Assembly: GCF_000787575.1 (NCBI RefSeq)
Contig: NW_012236525.1
Span: 945,686 to 1,009,685 of the forward strand
Reading direction: 5' to 3'
Length of the DNA: 64,000 bases
Source of the DNA: Acytostelium subglobosum LB1
Lineage: Eukaryota > Evosea > Eumycetozoa > Acytosteliales > Acytosteliaceae
In this document: positions 11,824-24,782 of the stretch, piece after piece
How positions within the stretch are numbered: the first letter of the stretch is position 1
How the letters are laid out: the number at the start of each line of letters is the position of its first letter
Made by a program: the position numbers and the translations under genes
Notes under the pieces: generated by a model
Database searches by the model: none
What the model saw: only the letters and a program-made list of their open reading frames with translations
What the model was told of the DNA's origin: nothing

Positions 11824-12450
11824 TGAATAAGATAACATAACATATATATATCCCCTGCCCTACTATGTAGATTATGACCCTACCTTTCCCGCTATTCAAT
11901 CAATCTTCCGATCAATCAATCACACACTATATTATTCACATGTGATTGGTCATATAGATTAATGAGACAATGGAGTGTCCGACTTTATCTTCATCGTCCA
12001 TCAATCTTTGACCAAGCACCAACCCAACCTCCAACCCTCCAACTACTCTTCAACCCTCAATCATTCCATTTATCGAGCTATTATCAATCTTTATCGACAG
12101 TTCCCTTCCCCTCTCTCCTACACCACTCACTCAATATTAAATTAATGTTGTACAATTGGCCGTACCGATCCATTCAATAATTAATTAATGAATCAGTCCA
12201 TCATTTATTTGATCAAACATACATGTCAATCAATCCAGTAATTAGCCGTTAACTTTTTAAATTCAAAAATTTGAATTTGGCGGTAGAGGGTGTTGTTGGT
12301 CTCAAACTTAACTTTGTGTCTTGGGTTTGAGATGGCATGGGTGTCTTTGAAGTCTCAGATGTACATTATATCATTCATAATCAATCAATTTATTAGTTAG
12401 TTAGTTTATATTATATATATATATACATATACATATACACAAGTGTAGTC
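11824..12450. other. Intergenic region with an AT-rich hairpin
   Basis: No gene is seen. At 12259-12278 AAATTCAAA and TTTGAATTT form a nine-base inverted repeat with a two-base spacer. It lies 170-190 bases before the CLASP start and could act in termination or promoter function; there is no direct evidence. Confidence 0.3.
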
Positions 12451-15400
12451 ATGGGTGATGATACATTGAATAGCATTATAGAGAACTTTGAGTCGAAAGG
12501 TATGATCATAACTAGTCATGCTTGAGTTTGAGATGTGTGACACTAACACTCGATCAATCAATCACTCAATCAATTAAAGATACATCGATCATATACTCAA
12601 CATATGAAGAGTTGATCAATTATGTAAAGGCAAACATCTTGGAGGTATGTCATCACAGAGACAGAGACTCAGACACAATGATCATGATGCACACATTGAT
12701 CTAACACACGAGACTCGCAACGCGATCAAACACAAACAAACAAATGAATAGACACAACATGTAGAGAAGATATTCAGATTGATACAGAGACATCTGGCTG
12801 ACAGTGATAGTGATGGATATGGTGAAGATCTGATTGGCAAGGTGTTGGAGGCATCGAACTTTATGATTGATTTTGTGACGAGTGGCCAACAGAGCTTGGT
12901 CAGCGACCTACTTTATACTCTAGACTACGTTGGACTGATTGGAAGTGAGGACAAGGCACTGGCCGACAAGGTGGAGGACCTCGTATCAAGCATTCTAAAG
13001 ATTGGCTCGTGCACTGATCTCGTGTTGAAGACATTCTTCACGGCCATGTCAATGGGCAATGTGTGGAGGAAGAGAAAGCACACACTGCAGCTGTTCACAA
13101 TGGCACTCACATCGTCTTTGCTCGACGCCACCAAGATGCTTGACAATGGCCAGGGCAAGAAGCTTGTGATCAGGATACTGTCAGCCACCAGCGATTCAGA
13201 CAATGAGCGAGTGATTGATTCGGCCAATGCCGTGACCGATTTGCTTTACAAAGAGATTGGAGACGATCTGTTGTCATTCGTATCGGACTGCGATCAATTG
13301 GATGAGATGACCAAGGAGACTATCATCTCAAGGCTCAATCCATCTTTTGGTGGAAACAAGGCTTCGTCGTCATCGTCTTCGTCGTCGTCATCGTCGTCGA
13401 CAGCACATGCCACACATTCGACCAAGTCGTCCGAGACATCCAGCAAGCTGTCCAAGTCAACCTCTCACCATTCCTCATCCCTCACACACATTGAGCAACC
13501 ATTTGGTCTGTTATTGATGAACCAGGTATGTACATGGAATGATTCCAATCACTCCCTCAATCACTCAATCACTCACTAACTCAATCAATCAATGAACAGG
13601 ACCTTGATGAACAACAGTTGGAAACAAGAATGGAGGATATTACATCAAAGTTGGCGGATACTACCACTGAGTGGAACATCAAGGTGAACAATCTGATCAA
13701 GATGCAATCTTTGGTCAATGCTGGCGCGACGACATTGCCAAACTTTATGTCACTGTTCAACAGACTCAAGGAGCCTCTGTTGTTGCAGGTGAGCGATATT
13801 CGTTCACATCTGATCAAGGAGGCCTGCAACACAATCAACGTGATTGCCGAGCATATGAAGCATGCGTTCGACCCGTTTGTCGATCGCTACGTCGACGTGC
13901 TGCTCAAGAACGTCGTGGTGACGATCCAGGTCATTGCAGAGTCGAGTGACAAGTGCATCAAGAGCATCCTGACCGCGTCCAAGTCGACCAAGGCCATTGT
14001 GCGTCTGGCCGACCTGTTGAAGGCGACCAAGAGTGGTCTGCTGCGTTCCAAGTGTTGCGAGTACCTCCACATTCTGCTGCGCATCGTGTCCACCGAGCAA
14101 CTCGAGAAGCTTGCCGATGTACTTGAAAAGACTATCAAGCAGGGCGTGACCGATGCCGATCCCAAGTGTCGCCAGATCTCGCGCCAGTCCTACTTGTTGT
14201 TTGCGCAGCATTGGAATCAGCGCGCCGCGCACCTCTACGAGACATTCGATGCCAACGTCAAGAAGCTCATCGTCAAGGAGCAAACAACATTCAGCCAAGC
14301 GATTGAGAATGGTGCCGGTCCAGTTCAGGCTGGTGCCACCCATGGTCCAGTCGCCAGTCGCGGTCGCCACGTCTACCACCACATCCACATCCACATCCAC
14401 TACAACAGCCACAGCAACAACCACCAGCAAGACAGCGAGAGGTGGTAGCAGTATCAGAGACTTGATCAAAGCCAAGGCTGCCGCCAACAAGTCAGGCGGG
14501 AGTAGTGGGGGCATGACTGATGCACCCGCCTCAACTCAAGCCCCTACGCCAACCCGTGGTCCAACTCAAGGTCCAACTCAATCGTCGACGCAGCAACACC
14601 AATCAACAACACCATCAACAACTCAAACATCAACTCAACTTCAATCACAATCAAGGACTATGCAGCAACAACAGGACAGCCTTAGTTTGGCTTCGCCCAT
14701 GTTTAAATCGTCGTCGTCCACCACGACACCGACAACTACAAAGTCAACTACGCCAAACTTATTGTTCACCAAGAGGTCCACTGGTTCATTGTCATCATCG
14801 TCATCATCATCATCATCAGCCTCATCACTTCAATCAATGTCATCATTATCATCAATGTCTTCAATGTCATCATCATACTCATTCACACATTCCAAGCCAT
14901 CCGCCACCACTCCCACCCATGCTCCAACTCCAACTGCCACCACGACTCCCAAGACAAGCTCAGCAACACTCACCAGGGTATCGGCCACAACTAAGCCACC
15001 AACTGGTCGTCCCAAGCCCTCCCCATCAACATCAACGTCATCGTTGTCAGTGAAGAGATCGTCTTCGTGCATTGATGAGGACGACTACTCTGAGCGCCCG
15101 GCAAAGGCACTCAAGTTGGTCAAGTCCAACAAGGAGAACACTTCGAACAACAGCACACAAAGCAGCAGTGGTCGTCGTCCACCCATCAAGACATCGAGCA
15201 CCGGTACCACGGGCAAGCGAGCCCCATTGAAGGCCTCCGGGGGCTCAGCCACCAGGACGACCTCAACATTGAAGAAGCAGCCAGTAGTGCCCGCATCCAG
15301 AACCGCACAACAACTGAACAAGTACCTCTGTGTCCCAACACCGGCGTTGGCACCAGTGGCCGTAGCACCGGTCGCCCCCAAGTTCATGACATTTGGCCAC

Positions 15401-15619
15401 CATCATCAACACACCATGCCTACGCAGCAGCAGCAGCAACTTCCCCAGCCACAGAAGGAGTTGAAGAACTATGTCCTGGAGTCCAGCATCAAGACAACGA
15501 TGTCCACGCCTGGAAAGAAGGTGCCCTCAGTCTCGTCTACCACTGCCGCGCCCAAGCTGTTGATATTCCCAAGTCTAAGCGTGCAGAAGGAGTTGAAGAT
15601 GTCCGACCTGTCGCTGTGA
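12451..15619 (+). CDS. CLASP-family microtubule-associated protein, reading frame change inside
   Basis: Four exons were read: 12451-12499, 12580-12644, 12767-13525 and 13600-15619, about 960 residues. Exon 4 contains a CLASP N-terminal/TOG-type HEAT domain: FNRLKEPLLLQVSDIRSHL, LIKEACNTINVIAEHM, RSKCCEYLHILLR and VTDADPKCRQISRQSYLLF. CLASPs bind microtubule plus ends and promote rescue. A Ser-rich linker precedes the domain, and a long Ser/Thr/Gln-rich basic region follows, as in other CLASPs. Between about 14300 and 14400 coding character moves to the +1 frame; no convincing intron explains this. A sequence error, a missed tiny intron or true frameshifting are all possible. Exon 3 begins after GTAGAG, not the earlier GTAG, to keep phase. 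Confidence 0.82.
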
Positions 15620-15715
15620 CACCTGGTGTGTCCATCAATCCATCCAATGCAATAATAATAATAACAATCAAATAAATTCAATTATAGTATTACCAGGTTA
15701 CACGTAGACATAGGT

Positions 15716-17338
15716 TTACTTCCAAATAATTGTGAATGAGTCTGGCTCTGCAATCTCGCTTAACAACCTCTCCACAGAGTCCATACCAACTGATAGGATA
15801 CAACATATTTCATCCATACTCTTGTTTCCATCAAGTAGTCTACATGAGTGGCAGGGTGTTGTAATTGGACAAGTCAGTGTTTCCGTGTTGCCGTGTTTCC
15901 GTGTTTCCGTGTTTCCGTGTTTCCGTGTTTCCGTGTTTCCGTGTTTCCGTGTTTCTGTCGCCATACAACATACCTCTTCTTGTCATTCGGGGCCAACTTC
16001 TCCAATGCCTTCAAGTTGTTAAGTATTGGATATTTTTGCTTCCTCCTCAAGAACCCATTGATTACTCCAAATATAATGAAGCTCCTAAATGATTGACCAA
16101 AGACATGTTAGCAACATATGCGTGAACGCGTCCATATGAGGTAACCAACATAACATACCTTTCATCGATACCAAATGATGTCAATTCATTCTCTGAACAG
16201 TACTCTCTGAATGGTGTATCATTGCTCATTGATGCGTAGAGTGTGAAGATGGTCTCGAAGCCACAGATGTCCGATCCAGGCAACTTAATAAATTCTGTAC
16301 ATTCACGTTGCATATCCAGATTACTTGCCAGCTTACGTATTAAAGGTGTTGGATTATATATATTTGAATACTGGAATATATCCACCATCTTTACAATGCC
16401 ATAATATCTGATTGATTGATTGATTGGATAGTTCCAGTGAGTGAGTGATTGAGTGATCGTGATCATGTGCCCGACCAAGGATACTCACACCAAATGTTGT
16501 ATACAACTCTTGACCAAGTTGGTATCGATCTCACATAGTTTAGCAATTCGGTTGACGTAGTTGACGCCATCAATGTATGGTAGTATCTGTAGGAGGGTCA
16601 AGTCCCATTCAGATGCATTGGAAGTGTCGATCTCGGCGATCAACACTGGTACCATGTGATCCAATATCTCTGGTGGATCAACAGGTTTCTGGAACAACTT
16701 TACATTAATCGTGTTTGCGTCATCCACTGTTATCGTACTCTCTCCATAATGATTCAACTCTATATACAATGTCTCCAATATCTTTGTCATGTCCGGTTGA
16801 TCTCGTACCTTTGTTTGATTGAACAAGTACTCTGTTTCCATCTGTTATCATGTTTGATTGATTGAGTGAGTTTGATTGAACGAGTGAATGAGTGATTGGG
16901 AATGATTCCCAACATACCTCCAATGCCATTAGATTGGTACCAAGTTTTAGAATGATGTTGTGATAGATTGTTGTATCTGTTCGTTTGTCAAAGACCATTG
17001 CTAGGTTGAATAGTAGAGCATTCCTGTGATACTTGACATCTTGTAACAAGACTGGGAATCCCAATATCTTATAATCGAATGCTGTCAATGTGATCACCTT
17101 GCCACACAGCTTTGGCTTTGGTATAATGAACTCTGCTATACCTTCAAATACATCGTTTGCTATGAACCTACATCAATGTACCATTCATCGTCAGTCATTC
17201 ATTCATTCTTTGATTGATTGATTGATAGTTCATTCGATTATATTACCCTTCTGGATATTGATAGAATATCTTTGTACCGAATGTATTATGGAACTCACTA
17301 TAGAATATACACTTTATCTGTCCCTCCATCTCATTCAT
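15716..17338 (-). CDS. nprl2: NPRL2, GATOR1/SEACIT complex subunit
   Basis: Six or more exons on the minus strand start with an ATG at 17338 (MNEMEGQIKCIFYSEF) and end at 15716. NPRL2 with NPRL3 and DEPDC5 forms GATOR1, the Rag GTPase-activating complex that shuts TORC1 on lysosomes when amino acids are low. Collinear human motifs include YQYPEGFIAND, ALLFNLAMVFD, EWDLTLLQILPYIDG, YYGIVKMVDIFQYSN and the end KSMDEICCILSVG. Splice phases restore each motif (for example DERSFIIFG). The last intron, 15840-15973, holds an 8-base minisatellite; two other introns hold the GGAA-N3-TTCC palindrome. The gene converges on CLASP, with 96 bases between stops. Confidence 0.93.
15877..15956. repeat. 8-base minisatellite in the last NPRL2 intron
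   Basis: Ten head-to-tail copies of GTGTTTCC (plus strand) are seen, with one GTGTTGCC variant and a final GTGTTTCT. The array lies wholly inside an intron, so it does not alter the protein even though it is open in several frames. A 16-base piece recurs in the lrrA intron. Confidence 0.9.
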
Positions 17339-17539
17339 CTTTGTTCGTATCTATCTCTTTGACCTTGATCTTGACTTGTTTCAAAATGAACTTGTCTTGA
17401 CTTTATTCCTTTCAAAACCCACATGTTTTCAATTTCTTGAGCTCAAAAGTCATTTGACAAACTGATACAGATATAGATAGAGATACAGATACAGGTATAT
17501 GACATTGATCAATCAATGTTCATTACATAGAGACTCATA

Positions 17540-19644
17540 ATGACAGATATAGACGACAAGATTAATCAATCTGTCACAATGACTGACAATCAAACACAGA
17601 CACAGACTGAGACTGAGACCCAGACTCAGCCAGAGACACAGACTCAGACTCTGACACAGACAACGACAGCCACTCCAACGAACAATGTTGATACATCTTT
17701 AACATCAACAACTACGACAACAGCATCAACATCATCAACAACAACAATGAGTACAACAACAGGATCAGTGAATGATACAAACATCATCAAACCGATCAAA
17801 TTGAACGGTAGTTTGAAGATGACAAGTCCACTCACATTCTTAACTGGATCAACAATGTCATTGTCAATGTCAATGTCAATGTCAACATCATCATCAGTGC
17901 TCAGTTCATCAGTTATGAGTACACCAGTGTTGGGCAACAGTAGCAATGGTGCTGGTGGTGGTGCAGCCCCAGTCATGTTCATTCTCAAAGACACAGAGAT
18001 CATTCGTGCATTGGCACCCGTCTCCAAAGACATCATTGTTCAATGTCTACGCTCAGTCAATCAATTGTACAAACTGACCGTCGACGAATCAATTGAGAAG
18101 GTGCCCAAGCAGAAGCTACTGCACGTCATCCAAGAGTGCATATGCTTCGCAGGAATCGACGACTTCATCGCCAGCATCAACCCTCAATCATACACAAAGT
18201 TACTTCCACTGCTTGGTCCACAGGCTGCCGCGCTGAGTAGCCATCCCCATCTATTACAAGGCGACAACAACAACAACAAGGACGAAGACGCAGGTGTCAT
18301 TCACGAGAAGGACGAGCATATACTATCATTCCTACAACAGTTGTCATCATGGGTCAAGAGGCGTGGCATCAATTGGCTGTTGGACGCGTCGGACTTGGCA
18401 CTCAAACATGAGTTCTGTGATGCCTTGCACTTGGAACACGCATCAGCCACTGACACATTGAGCGAATCAATCACATTAATCAATGATTGCATAAAGGATG
18501 AGATCATTCTGCGTGGAACCGAGTCATTCTTGCGTAATATCAAGGCGCCAATCATCAAGGCGATGGCTGAGTGTTTGAAGATCAATAGGATGGCCAGCAA
18601 AGAGGTGTTGATTGATAAGATATTGGAGACAATGTTTGGCTTTAAACAGACCGATGGTGGTGTTGAGACATCGGCAGTCACAGTGGCAACTGCGGCAGCA
18701 TCGTATACACCTCAGACCGTTGTTGCCACCTCACATGGCGATCATTCTCCATCACCAAAGACAACTCCATCCAAACCCAAGCTACCAACACTCAAGGTCA
18801 AGATACCAATTGATATCAAGGCTAAACTACTTCAACAACAGGCCGCGCAGGCCTTGGCACAATCACAAACACAACCTCAGCCACCACAGCAACAACTTCA
18901 ATTACAACAGGGACTAAACTTGTTGGGCAAGACAAAGAGGATAAAGAAGCCCAATCAGAAGTATGGAGACTATTTGGACTCGGACAGCAAGGTGTTGGAG
19001 GCAGAGGTTGAGGCCTACGAGGCAGCCGAGGTAGAATACCGACCACAAACACCAAAGAAGAGAGGTGGAGGAGGAGGTGCAACAAAGAGAAAGCAAATAG
19101 TATATGAAGAGGAAGAAGAAGAAGAGGAAGAGGAAGTTGTGGAGGAGCCAGAGAATGAGGAAGAAGAGGAAGTAGAGGATGTCGATGGAGATGACAACTC
19201 TGATGGTGGTGGTGGTGAGGAGGAGGAAGACGAACAAGATGGTGATGATGATGAGGAGGTATCAACAAAGAAGAAGTATATCCGCAAGCCAGTACCACCA
19301 TCCATTCATCCAATATCACTAATTGTCAAAGGAATTACCAAGGCAGAGTTACATACATTGTAAGTCAAGTTACACTGGCAGTCAAAGTTGGATTATGGAA
19401 CTATTCCCTCACTCACTCAATCAATCAATCAATCAATCCATTACATTATAATAGGTTCCACGCACCAGACCTACGCAGATATTGTAAATTAAATGGACTA
19501 AAGTCATCTGGCAACAAGAAGGTGATCATGCGCAGAATAGAGGCATTCCTGGAACGAGAGAGTACAACACCATCATCAACTTCAACGCCAGGTTCATCCA
19601 GTCCCAATGCACAGAACAAGAAGCGCAAGAAGACAAAGAGATAA
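17540..19644 (+). CDS. SAP-domain chromatin-type protein
   Basis: Exons 17540-19359 and 19455-19644 join in phase 2 to give 669 residues. The first 150 residues are Thr/Gln/Ser-rich. Residues 150-380 are predicted helical and hydrophobic, with repeated helices such as FLRNIKAPIIKAMAECLKI and VLIDKILETMFGF. An acidic block of Glu/Asp follows (about residues 510-580). The C-terminus, completed by exon 2, contains a SAP motif (FHAPDLRRYCKLNGLKSSG, then KVIMRRIEAFL) and ends in a basic KKRKKTKR stretch. SAP motifs bind AT-rich DNA, so a nuclear chromatin role is likely. The layout resembles DEK-like proteins, but I do not assign that family. The intron carries GGAACTATTCC. Confidence 0.8.
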
Positions 19645-20010
19645 CAATAACAATAATATCTATTATTATACATGCACTTGAGTTGTCCAACACACAGACG
19701 AATGAAGTGGACTCTCGAGATAGATGACGTGCCACACAACTAGCAATGAATGAAAACCCAATTAATTGATTATTGGAAATTTATATAATAATGATCTTGA
19801 CACAAAGACACCCCTCATTTATCTCTTTCACACTTCACACCCACTCAATCAAACATTCATTCATTACTTTATTACACCTTTAAGTTATAATAGATAGAGA
19901 TATTGGAGTAAAGAGTGAAGATAGAGTGTTAGTTTGTAAATATTCATTCAATCAACCAATCAATCAAATAATTGTGAGAGTGATAGAGATAGAGATAAAG
20001 AGATAAAGAG

Positions 20011-21826
20011 ATGGAACAACAATCATCAATGAATGGTGATGAAGAATCACAATCACAACAAGATAATAAGACACAGACAACAACAAATATAACAGGACCA
20101 ATTAAACCTATTACTTCATTGTCACCACGTAGTCCACCAGGTGGTGCACCAGAGACAGGCTTCAATAATAATATATCTTCAAGTCCATTGTATCATTCAC
20201 CTCCACCTGGATATCCCCACCTGTCATTTCAAGCACTAGCCTCTCATCATCATCAGCAGCAGCAACAGCAGCACGAGCAACAACCGCCTTCAGTCGACGG
20301 CAAGCCCATCTTGACCCTGCCAACCATCACACATAGCTCACCGCCCGGCAGCGGCAAGGACCAGGCGATCGACGAGCACAATGGCGGCGTGATGGCCACC
20401 GGCGCCGGGGGACACAGAGCCAGATACGTGCCCTATCGCAACGCGGCCAGCTTGCCCTTCCGCGACCGTCTCGAGCTGGTCGAACAGATCATATCCATGT
20501 ATCCACTGTTAGAGAAGGATCCAAAGGTCTACGCTATACTAGATCGCAACGATTGGAATGTAGACCGTTCTATACCCGAGCTACAGAAGCGTCATGAGCA
20601 CCAAGAGAAGCTGGTCGAGAAGAACAAGAGCAACATGCCATCATTCCCGAGTGATGATACAACTAATGGTAAGTGTCGTTGTCATCATCAAATATATATT
20701 TGAATGATTTGATTGATCAAGGACTAACTCGCGCTCACTCACTCAATCAAACAATCAATCACATCACTCAATCACCAACAATGTCACTCCCTGACACTCA
20801 TTCATTCAATCAATCAATCATTCAATCACTGGAATGAACAATCAATGTACAGCAACAATGAATGACTCTTTGGATAGTCTAGATAGTATTGGATCAGGAA
20901 GAAGTATCTCAGAGACAATGTCTTATGGAGAGGAGGAGGGTGATGATCCTGAGGAGGAGGAGATGAACGAGCAGATAGACTATCAGATCAGATTCCCCAA
21001 GCTGAAAGAGGACATTCAGACACTATACGACATCTTTGGCACTGCAGCATACACAGAGTACGAGCTGAAGAGCATGTACGTGCTTTGCAACGGCAACATG
21101 GAGTTGGTGATCGATCAGCTGGTCAGCGAGCAGCAGCGTCTAGACAAGGCAAAGAACCCGACGCCTGCGCAGCCGCCTGCGCCGCGCCAGCCCATCACCA
21201 GCCAGCTGTCCGAGGCCGACAAGAGGTCGCTGCAGCTGCAGCTGATCGAGGAGCAGGAGAAGCTCGAGAAGAAGTTTGCCGATCAGAAGCGCGACAAGGA
21301 GAACGCGCATCCCAACAAGAAGAAGTACTCGCAGACGGAGATCATCAAGGAGCTGAAGGAGCTGTTTGGCGCAACGGTCGAGGAGGGTGTCATCGAGTGG
21401 GTGGCCTACTCCAGCGAGTACGACCTGGGCAAGTGCGTCACGCAGCTGATAGACCTCAAGAACAACTCACTGATGAAGAAGGGCAACACGGTGAGCATCA
21501 AGCCACAGCAGTTGGACCCCGACCTCAACGCCAAGCTGGCCAACGGCTTCAATGCATTGCTGGCCGGTCTGCCCAATGCACAGCAGCAGGCAACGTCCAC
21601 AACAGGGGACTACAACACGGTGCCCACTGCACTGATGGCCCAGGGCTCATTTGATTCATTCCTTTCCGAGGTGCAGAGCAAGCTGACTGTGCCTCACAAT
21701 CAACAGGGCGACAATCAAGAATCAAATAACAACAACAACAACAATCACTCGCCACATAGTAGCATGTGGGGAGGATCGAACACAACAACGACATCCAACA
21801 TCAAACTCGAGAAAGGTGATAAGTAA
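20011..21826 (+). CDS. CUE/UBA-like domain protein
   Basis: Exons 20011-20668 and 20853-21826 join in phase 1 to give 543 residues. The N-terminus is rich in Pro, Gln and His. Three compact helical units are visible: RDRLELVEQIISMYPLLEKD, FPKLKEDIQTLYDIFGTAA and YSQTEIIKELKELFGATVEE, each followed by a second half ending in a leucine-rich helix. This is the pattern of CUE/UBA-type ubiquitin-binding folds. A Glu/Lys-rich coiled coil (about residues 360-410) separates the second and third units. The C-terminus is low complexity. A ubiquitin-linked adaptor is plausible, but the partner is unknown. Confidence 0.72.
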
Positions 21827-22081
21827 ACAGTTGTCATTATCTTGTTATATACCTCATCTGCAAATCAAGTCTTAGTTTGTTAAGTGAGATTACAGATCTT
21901 TATTTTTTATTTTTATTTATGTATTTAATTATTTAATTATTTTAATTCAAGCCACTTCATTTATTCTCTCCTCAATATAACATTCACAACAATTTACTCC
22001 TCCAATATTCTAATTATATATATATATATATTTCGAACTCATCTTATCTATCACTCAAATAAACATTCTTAAATATCTCCA

Positions 22082-22684
22082 ATGTCTCTCCGCATCATTG
22101 TCCTCCCACTTGAAGGAAGATCAATTCGTATTCTTTTTCGACAAGAATCTACCATTACCAATTTGATTGATGAAGTCGTTGGGAATTACTCTTTGCCCCC
22201 CAACGATTACAACATCTACTGGAATGGTTATCATCTCAATCATAAATACACTTGGAAGGAACTTTCAATTAAAGAGGATTCAGACCTTTCTCTTTGCTCA
22301 CCTGATCATCCTTTACAAAAGAGTAAGTACAAACTATAACAGTACCAATGTCTATATTCCTTCATTACTAACATACATACTCTAGGCCATGGTGAGGAGG
22401 AAACAATTGAAACTTTATTGGATCAAATGGAAGCACTGGTAAAAGAGTTAAAGAAGAGGACCCGTGAGGAACAGAGTAATGAACAGGAACGCCCCACCAA
22501 GAAACAAACAATCTCACATCTAGGGAACACAATTTCCAGCAAACAAGTCAGAGAGATTACTCACCACTCTGGACGTCATTTTAGCCAGGACATCTCAAAC
22601 AGACTCGCCAAACTCAAAATCAATAATTCCTCAAGTACTGGACAATTCTATTATCCTGTTATGGTGAAGAAAGAAGAGAAGTAG
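22082..22684 (+). CDS. Small protein with a possible ubiquitin-like N-terminal fold
   Basis: Exons 22082-22322 and 22386-22684 join in phase 1 to give 179 residues. Residues 1-75 alternate hydrophobic strands and one helix (SLRIIVLPLEGRSIRILF, TITNLIDEVV, then DSDLSL), compatible with a beta-grasp, ubiquitin-like fold; this is inferred from pattern only. Residues 80-179 are charged, with a Glu/Lys-rich helix and a run of basic residues. The 63-base intron lacks the CAAT tract seen in most neighbours, and codons end more often in A/T than in adjacent genes. I do not recognise the gene. Confidence 0.6.
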
Positions 22685-22744
22685 AATGAGGAGGGTTGGT
22701 AAATTCGAAACAAAAGATTAGAGATCTATGGTATGTTTTCTTTG

Positions 22745-22799
22745 CTCTACCGGCTAACCAGGTTTCCCTGGTGCAAGTTTCGATCTTGACCGGTAAGAG
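22745..22799 (+). ncRNA. Candidate three-way-junction RNA
   Basis: The 55 bases fold by eye into three helices. An outer stem pairs CTCT-ACCGG (22745-22753) with CCGGT-A-AGAG (22790-22799) with one bulge. Inside are ACCAGG/CCTGGT with a four-base loop (22757-22772) and CAAG/CTTG with a seven-base loop TTTCGAT (22774-22788), like a tRNA T-arm. It starts 60 bases after the stop of the preceding gene, so it may be part of its 3' UTR or an independent small RNA. No tRNA can be completed from it. Confidence 0.35.
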
Positions 22800-23052
22800 T
22801 GGAATTAGATTTGATTTGCTGTAAAGGACATTGTTGTAATAAGTATATAATCATATACTTAATCTTTGATACAATTAAATAAATATTTATAATTCAAAGA
22901 TTCCAATCATTTTTAAAATTTATTTATTTATTTTTTTTAATTGGAAAACAAATCAATAATTAGAGTTACACATTTCAAATTTAAACTTCTTCTCACCACT
23001 CTTATATCTTCACTTCATTATCTCTATTAATAGTACTATATATATTTTTATC

Positions 23053-24782
23053 ATGTCAAACATTGACGATAACGAGCACGAGGAGAAGATTAAGGAACTT
23101 AATTTGGTTCTCCTCAAAGCTAAAGTGAAATCCGTCACAGCATCTTTGTTGGTTGACAAAAACTTTGACGTTGATACATTAAATTGTGCTGTCAACGATC
23201 CCGTTATGGCGCATATTCTTCTGACCGTAGGTCTCCATCAAGGAGACATTTTCAGGCTTAGGTATACAAGTAAGTACAATGCAATGAATGTGGAGGGTAT
23301 ATATTCAATACTTACAACTCCCTGCATAGTGCAAGCACCACAACAACAACAATTCGGTAAGTACTAGTGATCAGATCATTATCCATACCAACACACACTC
23401 AAGCCACTGTTCCAGTCAGGTCGAAGAGACAAGGCAACGAGGACGACCCCACTGACGATACATACGATATACTATGGCCACAAGGAAAGTTTGCGAAGCT
23501 AGTTCATGTGGGCGATGCCTCCGCGGGGGGCAGTCATTTTCTATGGTCCAGATTCGACCACCTCCAAATCAGTAATAACTGAAGAATCAATCCCTCCAAT
23601 ATCTCCACAGTATGAGCCCCACCTGGAACAAAGAATGGCCAACAAGAAGGGCGGTGATGATGACATTACCGCCCTTCATTTTCTATCCCACTCAGCACGC
23701 GAATCCACAACAACAAGATACTCTGAAAACCATCAGGAAACACCGAGAACTTTTGGCTACCGCATATGCACATCATGATATATCCAGAGAAGTGCTAATG
23801 GAGCATCTGGTCATTCTCCATGGCGACGACCGTGCGATACAGTGCCTCCAAAAGATCGAAGATCATGAAAGAACACTTCGGGGCCTTCCCAGGATTCCGT
23901 CATACTTCGTCAAGCTCTTACTCAAGGAGACTCCCCATGTTAGCCAACTACAACAACAACAATTACTTCAGCAACATCAACAACAACATCAACAACAACT
24001 GCAGCAACATCAACATGAGCTTCAACAAACCAGGACCTATCTTCACACAAGTTCTGACAAGGACGAGGAGAAGGTGGATGATGAGGAGGTGGATGAGAAG
24101 GCGGATGAAAAGGTAGATGACGAGGAGAATATGGTCCATCTGCCATACCAACAACACCAACCAGTTAGTGAACACAAACGTCTTCTCTACAAAAGGGGTG
24201 GTTTTAAGGTATGTATCTTTCGCTATTGTTAGAGATCAGGTGTCTGACATTAATGCACGAACAAGCCCCCAGCACAGATCATCAATCAATCCGAACGTGA
24301 CCAGAGGCTTTGGAGGAGTGTAGCACAGACCCCCAAAGATTCCCCAGGTCTTTATCACGTGACTTCTTCGAGGGATACAGTGGAAAAACTGACAGCACAC
24401 ACTCCACTACGACTATGACATCCACAACGCTCCAAAGGGAGTTTTCTTCAGAGCGAATCCCCACCGTGAACCCAATCAACTTCCCGATTCATCTGTTTAC
24501 CCACTCAGATCGTCTTCTCAATTCAATCCCAGAGTCTCTCTCCCTGTAGCTTCTTTCGAACATTTCAGGTTGTACTATATAGGCTCTTCCAAGTCGCGTA
24601 TTGGCAACACAAACCAACATCTGGTCGCTTTGGCCAACCCCAAATCACAACACTTGAAGTGGTTCGGTGCCAGATTCCAGGAGCATCCAATCCACAACAA
24701 CCCCATCTTCATGATCAAGAAAGCACCTGGTTCCACACCTCTTGGGTACTCACTCTGGTCTCCAGATCATTTTGTCAATTAG
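23053..24782 (+). CDS. Unrecognised multi-exon gene, reading frame unresolved
   Basis: The first exons are 23053-23269, 23330-23356 and from 23404, with short introns of 60 and 47 bases. After about 23500 coding character passes through two further frames: one over about 23506-23690 and one ending at 24208 with Gln-repeats and a Lys/Asp/Glu-rich block. A last exon from about 24392 to 24782 reads to FMIKKAPGSTPLGYSLWSP and stops. A weak donor at 23490 with the acceptor at 23610 would reconcile some frames. Residues 1-72 might be a degenerate ubiquitin-like fold, as in the preceding gene. It is either a fast-evolving gene with missed introns or a decaying gene. I assign no function. Confidence 0.4.

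Noticed and set aside
15716-15964. Protein-like GNTETRKH repeats in the open frame at the NPRL2 end
   Set aside because: The repeats are the translation of the intronic 8-base minisatellite; splicing at 15973/15840 removes them and restores the conserved KKRLLDGNKSMDEICC.
18822-19319. Leu/His-rich minus-strand frames opposite the acidic part of the SAP gene
   Set aside because: They mirror Glu/Asp-coding repeats on the other strand.
22743-22800. A complete tRNA at the three-way-junction RNA
   Set aside because: A T-arm-like hairpin and acceptor-like stem exist, but only one other arm fits and there is no anticodon arm.
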